Below, one piece after another: positions 16,721-21,382 of a stretch of DNA of 21,382 nt. Both the position numbers and the translations under genes were made by a program. Position 1 is the first letter of the stretch. Each line of letters starts with the position of its first letter. The notes below the pieces were generated by a model that was not told where the DNA came from, did no database searches, and worked only from the letters and a program-made list of their open reading frames with translations. Source of the stretch: Candidatus Borrarchaeota archaeon (GTDB lineage: Archaea; Asgardarchaeota; Sifarchaeia; Borrarchaeales; Borrarchaeaceae); assembly GCA_016840645.1 (NCBI GenBank), contig JAEORY010000014.1:1-21382 (forward strand), given 5' to 3'.

Positions 16721-17239
16721 TTAATTTATAAAGAACTTCACTTGATACATATTGCCTGCGGCTGAGTAAATAGTGATCCTTATAAAGTTATCTGTAAGAA
16801 AATAGTCTCCAGAACCTTCACAATACAACTTAAAGGTAACGAAAACACGAGATGAAGGGATTGTCACCCCTAAATCATTCCCTTTAGGATTAAGTAAAGT
16901 CTCATCATCATTTAGATATACAGCTACTTTCCAGTTGTTATCTGTTCCAGATGTCCAAATTCTATCATCATTTTCTACTTCTAGATGTGTTAAAGTAATG
17001 TCTGTACGCCCTGTATTAGTAATAACAAAGCTCATAGCATAATCCTGTGATGCACCTCCTGGTGCAACTGAGAACTTATTTGCCCTGTCTCCGTCTCTTC
17101 CGTGATATTGAAAACCGCCAATAGCAATAGCCTCTTGTGAACTTGCCGCAAAAAGAAATGCAAAGCTAAAAAACATCATCATTACGACTAATATTCCCAG
17201 AAATAAAATGTATGGCGTTTTGGCTTTGAGTTTATACAA
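16721..17239 (-). CDS. Hypothetical membrane-anchored or exported protein
   Basis: The protein has 172 aa. A basic start (MYKLKAK) precedes a strongly hydrophobic segment (about 9-32), a signal peptide or membrane anchor ending near FAASSQ. The rest is rich in beta strands and polar residues (VITNTGRTDITLTHLEVEN and VFVTFKLY), like an extracellular immunoglobulin-like sandwich domain. I recognise no family. A type IV pilin-like or archaellin-like protein is conceivable from the layout, but no processing site is clear. The start is TTG at 17239 with GAGGG about 10 nt upstream; no in-frame ATG lies closer. About 200 nt separate it from the divergent tRNA-Thr gene. Confidence 0.6.
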   Translation of the reverse strand: MYKLKAKTPYILFLGILVVMMMFFSFAFLFAASSQEAIAIGGFQYHGRDGDRANKFSVAPGGASQDYAMSFVITNTGRTDITLTHLEVENDDRIWTSGTDNNWKVAVYLNDDETLLNPKGNDLGVTIPSSRVFVTFKLYCEGSGDYFLTDNFIRITIYSAAGNMYQVKFFIN

Positions 17240-17437
17240 GTTCTAGCCCTCTTTTCCTCATGGTAAAATTGCCTTGATATCATTTCATTTCAAATGGTGG
17301 TTCTCAATATTAAATGGAACTTATAGATAAAATGAATATAAGAAACATATAGATCCTACCTTCATGCATGTAAAGTTCACCATAAAGGTTAAAAAAATAA
17401 AGAACAAATCAAATAAAAAGCAATGCCACCAATAAGA

Positions 17438-17540
17438 GCCGCCGTAGCTCAGCTGGTAGAGCGTTGGACTTGTAATCCAATGACAGTTCTGCTATTCGCA
17501 TAACTGGTGGAAGTCGGGGGTTCAAATCCCTCCGGCGGCT
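17438..17540 (+). tRNA. tRNA-Thr (TGT) with a variable-loop intron
   Basis: Acceptor GCCGCCG/CGGCGGC, D-arm GCTC/GAGC, anticodon stem TTGGA/TCCAA, uninterrupted loop CTTGTAA with anticodon TGT (17471-17473), T-stem GGGGG/CCCTC with loop TTCAAAT, discriminator T as in archaeal tRNA-Thr. No CCA is encoded. A 30-nt intron (17483-17512) sits after position 45 and leaves the variable loop TGGTC when removed. The splice motif is CCAA/GTGG (one mismatch) flanked by 3-nt bulges TGA and AAG, with an intron stem CAGTT/AACTG. The spliced tRNA is 73 nt. tRNA-Pro follows 41 nt downstream on the same strand. Confidence 0.9.
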
Positions 17541-17581
17541 TCATATACTGTCTCACACCCCAAGAGATAGTTAATTAATGT

Positions 17582-17778
17582 GGGCGGGTGGTCTAGCATG
17601 GTATGATTCCGGATTTGGGTGTTCTCCTCCTAACGGGGAGGCAAAAACATCCGGAGTTCTGCTTGGGTAATCCCAGCACGATACGGAATGACTCTACACA
17701 CGCGCTGTGGGGCCCCGATTGCCGGGAGTTCGAAGGAAAGAGAGAAAACCTCTCTTTCTGAAAATCTCCCCTCGCCCA
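17582..17778 (+). tRNA. tRNA-Pro (TGG) with three introns or insertions
   Basis: Acceptor GGGCGGG/CTCGCCC, discriminator A followed by encoded CCA (17779-17781), D-arm GTC/GAT, anticodon stem CCGGA/TCCGG and loop TTTGGG-A with anticodon TGG (17616-17618) and G37. Intron 1 (29 nt, 17620-17648) is at 37/38, with central helix TTTG/CAAA. A variable-region insertion (about 64 nt, near 17657-17720) leaves AG-GCC if removed whole; its splice motif is not resolved, and it may be two introns. Intron 3 (30 nt, 17735-17764) is in the T-loop at 59/60. It has a near-perfect BHB: GGGAG/CTCCC stem, TTCG/TGAA helix, AAG and AAT bulges, and a 9-bp GAAAGAGAG/CTCTCTTTC intron stem. The spliced product is 74 nt from a 197-nt gene. 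Confidence 0.85.
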
Positions 17779-17781
17779 CCA

Positions 17782-17790
17782 CTCTTTTTG
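17782..17790 (+). terminator. T-rich terminator after tRNA-Pro
   Basis: CTCTTTTTG follows the encoded CCA directly and fits an archaeal oligo-T termination signal for the tRNA-Thr/tRNA-Pro transcript. Confidence 0.5.
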
Positions 17791-17871
17791 AAAAATAGTT
17801 AATGTATAAGATAATATAATTCCTGAAATCATACCTCCCAATATTAGAAATGTCCAGGTAAGGTGTCTCAG

Positions 17872-19329
17872 ATGAGTCATTTGAAGAAGATGATGTTAGA
17901 TAAACAGCTTCGAATCGAACTTTGGCAGCGTCTTGTTGAATTTATTGAAGAATATATTACAAACGTGAATCAAGCACGCGTTGCCCCCCATTTAGATGCA
18001 GATAAAATACGCTCTCTGTTAAGTTCCATATCATTTACCCAGCCTATAGATCCTAAGCAAGCGGTAAATTTTGTGGTGCAAGGTTTGTGGGACTATCAGA
18101 TGCATGTCTCTCATCCACAATATTTTGGTTTATTCAATCCTGCCCCAACCACAATGGGAATCGTAGCTGATGCTTTGGTTGCTGCTTTTAATCCTCAACT
18201 CGCAACATGGAGCCACAGTCCCTTTGCCGTGGAAATTGAACAACACTTGATTCGACTTTTTGCATCTCAATTTGGCTATAATTCGGAAAAAGCAGATGGT
18301 ACTTTTACAACGGGTGGTACTGAGGCCAATCACACCGCAATATTAACTGCTCTCACACACAAATTTCCAGAATTCGCACAAAGAGGGTTAAGAGGACTTG
18401 ATAAACAACCCAAACTGTATGTTTCTACAGAGAGTCATCACTCTCTTATAAGGACAGCTCGTTCTTGTGGTCTGGGCGCAGAGGCAGTACAACAAATACC
18501 TGTAGACGATTCATTGCAAATGAAAGTAGATGCCCTTACAAAACAAATTGCACAAGATAGAGCCGCTGGGTTTGCGCCATTTCTAGTCGCGGCTACCGCA
18601 GGCACGACTAACGCTGGAGTGGTAGATCCGATCACACAAATTGCTGATGTAGCAGCCGAAGAAGAACTTTGGTTTCACGTTGATGCGGCATGGGGCGGCG
18701 CAATTGTAATTGTAACTGAATTTCGAAATATTCTTGCGGGCATTGAACGATCAGATTCGATCACTTTCGACACACATAAGTGGCTTAATGTACCTATGGG
18801 CGCTGGACTCTATCTTACTCGCCATCCAGAAATTCTCCTTAAAACTTTTTCTATAGACGCCTCTTATATGCCTAAAGATGCGCTTGGTCTAGATGTAGTT
18901 GATCCATATGTTCGTTCCCTCCAGTGCTCCCGCAGATTTATCGGTCTAAAAGTCTTTTTATCACTGCTTGTAGCAGGATGGGATGGATATAGCACCGTAA
19001 TTAGACATCAAGTTAACATGGGCGACTTATTACGACAAGAACTTAAAAAATCAGGTTGGGGCATCGTTAATCAGACAAAGTTACCTGCTGTGTGTTTTGT
19101 TGATCAACAAAGACCAGAAGGGAGATCTGTCGAGTTCATAGAAAGCATAGCTCAAGGAGTTGTTTCTTCTGGCAAGGCTTGGATTTCTACTACTCGACTA
19201 AAACAAAATATACCTGTGCTTAGAGCGTGTATTACAAACTACCGAACTGGATCAGAGGACATTTATGCTTTAGTTCAAATACTTAATGAAACAAGGCAGA
19301 ATTTTTACAGTAAAACTAGTCAAACATAG
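17872..19329 (+). CDS. PLP-dependent group II amino acid decarboxylase
   Basis: The protein has 485 aa and belongs to the glutamate/aromatic amino acid decarboxylase family, which removes the alpha-carboxyl group to give an amine. Landmarks are NPAPTTMG (substrate region), TTGGTEANHTAI (PLP phosphate), ESHHSL near 188 (cofactor-stacking His), HVDAAWGG with Asp271 (pyridine nitrogen), and DTHKWLNVP with Lys303, the Schiff-base lysine. The substrate is open: Tyr, Trp, Phe, Glu or Asp. It is about 90 residues longer than the archaeal MfnA tyrosine/aspartate decarboxylase and looks more like bacterial/eukaryotic members, so transfer is plausible. AGGTG 6 nt upstream favours ATG 17872 over GTG 17863. 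It converges with an Lrp-type regulator, with 17 nt between the stop codons. Confidence 0.88.
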   Translation: MSHLKKMMLDKQLRIELWQRLVEFIEEYITNVNQARVAPHLDADKIRSLLSSISFTQPIDPKQAVNFVVQGLWDYQMHVSHPQYFGLFNPAPTTMGIVADALVAAFNPQLATWSHSPFAVEIEQHLIRLFASQFGYNSEKADGTFTTGGTEANHTAILTALTHKFPEFAQRGLRGLDKQPKLYVSTESHHSLIRTARSCGLGAEAVQQIPVDDSLQMKVDALTKQIAQDRAAGFAPFLVAATAGTTNAGVVDPITQIADVAAEEELWFHVDAAWGGAIVIVTEFRNILAGIERSDSITFDTHKWLNVPMGAGLYLTRHPEILLKTFSIDASYMPKDALGLDVVDPYVRSLQCSRRFIGLKVFLSLLVAGWDGYSTVIRHQVNMGDLLRQELKKSGWGIVNQTKLPAVCFVDQQRPEGRSVEFIESIAQGVVSSGKAWISTTRLKQNIPVLRACITNYRTGSEDIYALVQILNETRQNFYSKTSQT

Positions 19330-19346
19330 GCTTTCGAGTTATCAGG

Positions 19347-19829
19347 TTAACAACAGGCAAGTGAAGTATCTTCTTTCTCGGTTGAAAGTACAATAATAGT
19401 TCGCGTTCGGCCTACTCCACGAAGACGATTAATTTTTATTATTAGCTTTTCAAGACTGGAAATATTTTCAGTCTTCACCTTAATCAAGAGGTCTTCATCC
19501 CCCGCCAAGTGAAATACTTCCATGACATCCTTCATATTAGCAACTTCTTTGGAAACATTTACGTCCGGGTCATACACTTTATAATCTAAAGTAATCAAAA
19601 TAAATGTAGTTATATCTTTACCCAATTTCTTATCATCTAAGACAACAGTGTATTTCTTGATAACTCCGTTTTCCTCTAGTTTTTTAATTCGTTCATGGAC
19701 TGTCGGAATTGCTAACTTCACATCATTATCGCTTGCAATAGTCTTAATTGGTTGTGATGAATCCTCTTGCAGTAATTCAAGAATTCTCCTATCTTTATCA
19801 TCTATTGTAAAGTCTTTTTTCGGCTCCAT
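19347..19829 (-). CDS. Lrp/AsnC family transcriptional regulator
   Basis: The protein has 160 aa. An N-terminal winged helix-turn-helix (about 8-58; DRRILELLQEDSSQPIKTIA and IPTVHERIKKLEENGVIKKY) is followed by a RAM ligand-binding domain (about 65-150; ITLDYKV, VMEVFHLAGDEDLLIKVKT). These proteins form octameric discs and respond to amino acids, often controlling their metabolism. The adjacent, convergent decarboxylase is a plausible target only by position. The end is DTSLACC, a vicinal cysteine pair that is unusual for the family. ATG 19829 is supported by GGGTGA just upstream; a longer frame to 19850 has no binding site. Confidence 0.92.
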   Translation of the reverse strand: MEPKKDFTIDDKDRRILELLQEDSSQPIKTIASDNDVKLAIPTVHERIKKLEENGVIKKYTVVLDDKKLGKDITTFILITLDYKVYDPDVNVSKEVANMKDVMEVFHLAGDEDLLIKVKTENISSLEKLIIKINRLRGVGRTRTIIVLSTEKEDTSLACC

Positions 19830-19878
19830 ATACTCACCCTTTATAATCAAAGTTATTATAATGAAATTTTTCTTGTCG

Positions 19879-19924
19879 ATTTATAAATGTTACCATAGGA
19901 TTTCTGAGGTAATTTATATAAACT
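19879..19924. promoter_or_regulatory. Divergent promoter region between lrp and the 96-aa gene
   Basis: ATTTATAAAT (19879-19888) is a perfect 10-nt palindrome and can serve as the TATA box for the minus-strand regulator, giving a leader of about 28 nt. TTTATATAAACT (19913-19924) is a good plus-strand TATA box for the gene at 20005, giving a leader of about 60 nt. Lrp proteins often bind their own promoters, so this is where autoregulation would be expected. Confidence 0.45.
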
Positions 19925-20004
19925 ACCGAAATAAGTAGTATTCAGTAGGCAATTCAGCCGAAATAAATAAATTAATTGGATGGAAATGATGGAGGCATAT
20001 CATC

Positions 20005-20295
20005 ATGTCCTATGAAGTGAATTTTAATAGCATAACTCAAAACTTGAACTCGATTATAAGTGAGGAAGGGAATATGTTACAGGAAATAGCAAAACCTGGA
20101 ATAAAGAGCGTTAGAATATCAGAAAACAAATCCTTACGGCTATTTCTGAAAGATCAACAATACTTTGTAGAGTTAATCGCGTGTGGGTATAATGTTACAT
20201 ATTTAGCAGGAAAAACTCTACATGAGGCAGAAAAATGCTATATGGAACTCCTCCATAAGATAGAAAGTGGAGGAAGCATGCTAGAGCCATATTGA
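20005..20295 (+). CDS. Hypothetical small soluble protein
   Basis: The protein has 96 aa, with no signal peptide or membrane segment. The C-terminal half (YFVELIACGYNVTYLAGKTLHEAEKCYMELLHK) looks like an alpha/beta unit. No catalytic motif is seen and no family is recognised. The gene is supported by GGAGG (19991-19995) 9 nt before the ATG and by a TATA-like box upstream. It lies upstream of a PAS-domain gene on the same strand, with about 110 nt of T-rich DNA between them. Confidence 0.6.
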   Translation: MSYEVNFNSITQNLNSIISEEGNMLQEIAKPGIKSVRISENKSLRLFLKDQQYFVELIACGYNVTYLAGKTLHEAEKCYMELLHKIESGGSMLEPY

Positions 20296-20408
20296 TCCGA
20301 AGTTTATAATAATAACAGTTTTACATTTCCTATATTTTTTATCTTTTTTTCTTAGTCTCATTTTTGTCAATATTTTAAAAGTTCAATGTGAGTTTAAGAA
20401 AGATCACA

Positions 20409-20777
20409 ATGACCACATCAAATTTTGACTTGGAAAAACTCTTAGATGAAATACCTGTTGGACTGACTTATGTGAGCCCAGAAGGCATCATCCTTTATCG
20501 TAATAAGACTGCTGCACAAAGGCCTTTGCCAAAAGGGACTAGAGAGCTTGGAGCACATATAAAAGACTGCCATGCTTTCCCAAAGAGTTTAGAACTGATA
20601 GAAAAAATCTTTAATGATTTTAAAAACGGTCGCAAAACACCACATCACTATATTTCTCAAAGGACAGATCTCAAAGAATTAGTAACTTTAACTCCTATAT
20701 TCGAAAAAGATCAGTTTGTTGGATGTTTCTCAACTATCCATCCACTTGAAATAAAGGGTGTCAGTAGAACCTTTTAA
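20409..20777 (+). CDS. Single PAS-domain protein
   Basis: The protein has 122 aa from ATG 20409. It is a lone PAS domain of the type found in DUF438-like proteins: LDEIPVGLTYVSPEGIILYRNKTA opens the PAS fold, and LGAHIKDCHAFPKS followed by IEKIFNDFKNGRK is the characteristic middle segment. PAS domains of this group sense small ligands or redox state; the His/Cys of KDCHAFPKS could matter for cofactor binding, which is an inference. No kinase, regulator or DNA-binding domain is fused. A GTG at 20388 would add 7 residues; neither start has a strong binding site, and ATG is preferred. Its stop codon lies close to that of the convergent aminopeptidase gene. Confidence 0.75.
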   Translation: MTTSNFDLEKLLDEIPVGLTYVSPEGIILYRNKTAAQRPLPKGTRELGAHIKDCHAFPKSLELIEKIFNDFKNGRKTPHHYISQRTDLKELVTLTPIFEKDQFVGCFSTIHPLEIKGVSRTF

Positions 20778-20782
20778 AAGAG

Positions 20783-21382
20783 TTAGTTCCTGATTAAGTC
20801 ACGAAAGAACTGAACTATTAGGCGTACACCTACTCCTGTTCCTCCCTTAGGAATATACGCTTTTTTCCTATCTGAGCGAGCGGTTCCTGCAATATCCAAA
20901 TGAATCCAAGGAATTCCCTTTTCAACAAATTTTGACAAAAATGCAGCGGCTATTATTGCTGCGCCATCGCGCCCTCCTACGTTTTTAAAATCGGCAAAAT
21001 CACTTATTAAATGAGTAGAATACTCTTTCCACAGGGGTAATTCCCAGCATCTTTCTCCCGTTTTTTCACCTGCAGTCTTAAGTAGCACCTTAAATTTTTC
21101 TGCTTCTTTATTTGCCATCAAACCGCTAGCATGTGTGCCCAGCGCTACTTTACAAGCCCCAGTAAGGGTTGCTAAATCGATAATTAGTTGAGGAGCATAT
21201 TTTTTTGCATAAGTCAATGCATCTGCTAATACTAATCTTCCTTCAGCGTCTGTATTCACAATTTCTATGGTTTTACCAGAAAGAGACTTAATTATATCCC
21301 CTGGTTTGATTGCTTTTCCTCCAGGCAAATTCTCTGTCGAGGGAATGAGACCCAATAAGTGAATTGGCAACTGTAGCTGGCT
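20783..21382 (-). CDS. pepA: M17 leucyl aminopeptidase, C-terminal part (runs off the window)
   Basis: At least 200 codons are visible and the frame stays open to the window edge, so the N-terminal domain lies outside. The M17 signature NTDAEGRLVLADAL, with its metal-binding Asp and Glu, is present. It is followed by LIIDLATLTGACKVALGT, the active-site helix region, and by later family segments DFADFKNVGGRDGAAIIAAAFL and WIHLDIAGTA. This cytosolic zinc/manganese exopeptidase removes N-terminal residues, often leucine, from peptides. The N-terminal lysine and Asp metal ligands are not visible here. It converges with the PAS gene, leaving 5 nt between stop codons. Confidence 0.93.
   Translation of the reverse strand, partial: SQLQLPIHLLGLIPSTENLPGGKAIKPGDIIKSLSGKTIEIVNTDAEGRLVLADALTYAKKYAPQLIIDLATLTGACKVALGTHASGLMANKEAEKFKVLLKTAGEKTGERCWELPLWKEYSTHLISDFADFKNVGGRDGAAIIAAAFLSKFVEKGIPWIHLDIAGTARSDRKKAYIPKGGTGVGVRLIVQFFRDLIRN

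Noticed and set aside
17593..17880. 95-codon minus-strand frame with a hydrophobic start
   Set aside because: It runs antisense through the tRNA-Pro gene and the start of the decarboxylase gene, both well supported, so it is a chance frame.
5967..19329. A functional aromatic amino acid cluster (TyrRS, PheRS, tRNA-Trp, decarboxylase)
   Set aside because: The genes lie on both strands and are separated by unrelated genes, and the decarboxylase substrate is unknown, so the theme is probably chance.

Overview
The window is archaeal. It carries an archaeal-type DnaG primase, archaeal class I TyrRS, archaeal/eukaryotic-type PheRS alpha and beta, archaeal phosphopantetheine adenylyltransferase, a DUF1512 membrane protein, an orphan 5S rRNA and intron-bearing tRNAs with bulge-helix-bulge (BHB) splice motifs. 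Base composition is AT-rich. Many genes have a GAGGTG/GGAGG ribosome binding site, and TATA-like boxes and T-rich ends replace bacterial promoters and terminators. An Asgard or other mesophilic archaeon would fit, but nothing here fixes the lineage.

Layout. 1-530: a RidA-type deaminase. 660-3200 (minus): a broken gene for a large TnpB/Cas12-like RuvC protein, split by two frameshifts, apparently lacking RuvC-II and with an altered RuvC-III. 3200-3840: mostly non-coding, with a possible small membrane protein interrupted by UGA and a GC-rich stem. 3840-5717 (minus): DnaG and a second, small TOPRIM protein. 5718-5966: short inverted repeats upstream of tyrS. 5967-6992: TyrRS. 7040-7352 (minus): a structured, purine-rich RNA-like region without a recognised family. 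7688-9051: a membrane protein gene split by an apparent GT-repeat slippage. 9325-12557: the pheS-pheT operon. 12587-14736 (minus): CoaD, a zinc-ribbon membrane protein and DUF1512. 14918-15293 (minus): 5S rRNA and tRNA-Trp. 15398-17239 (minus): a sugar-phosphate nucleotidyltransferase and a membrane-anchored or exported protein. 17438-17778: tRNA-Thr and tRNA-Pro. 17872-19329: a PLP-dependent group II decarboxylase, convergent with an Lrp/AsnC regulator. 20005-20777: a small hypothetical protein and a single-PAS protein. 20783-end (minus): the C-terminal part of an M17 leucyl aminopeptidase.

Most of the window is translation and replication housekeeping: two aminoacyl-tRNA synthetases, three tRNAs, 5S rRNA and primase. 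The clearest unusual signal is in the tRNAs. tRNA-Trp(CCA) and tRNA-Pro(TGG) each carry an anticodon-loop intron and a second one in the T-loop at position 59/60, the latter with essentially ideal BHB geometry. tRNA-Thr(TGT) has a variable-loop intron, and tRNA-Pro has a further variable-region insertion, so about 62% of the tRNA-Pro gene is intron.
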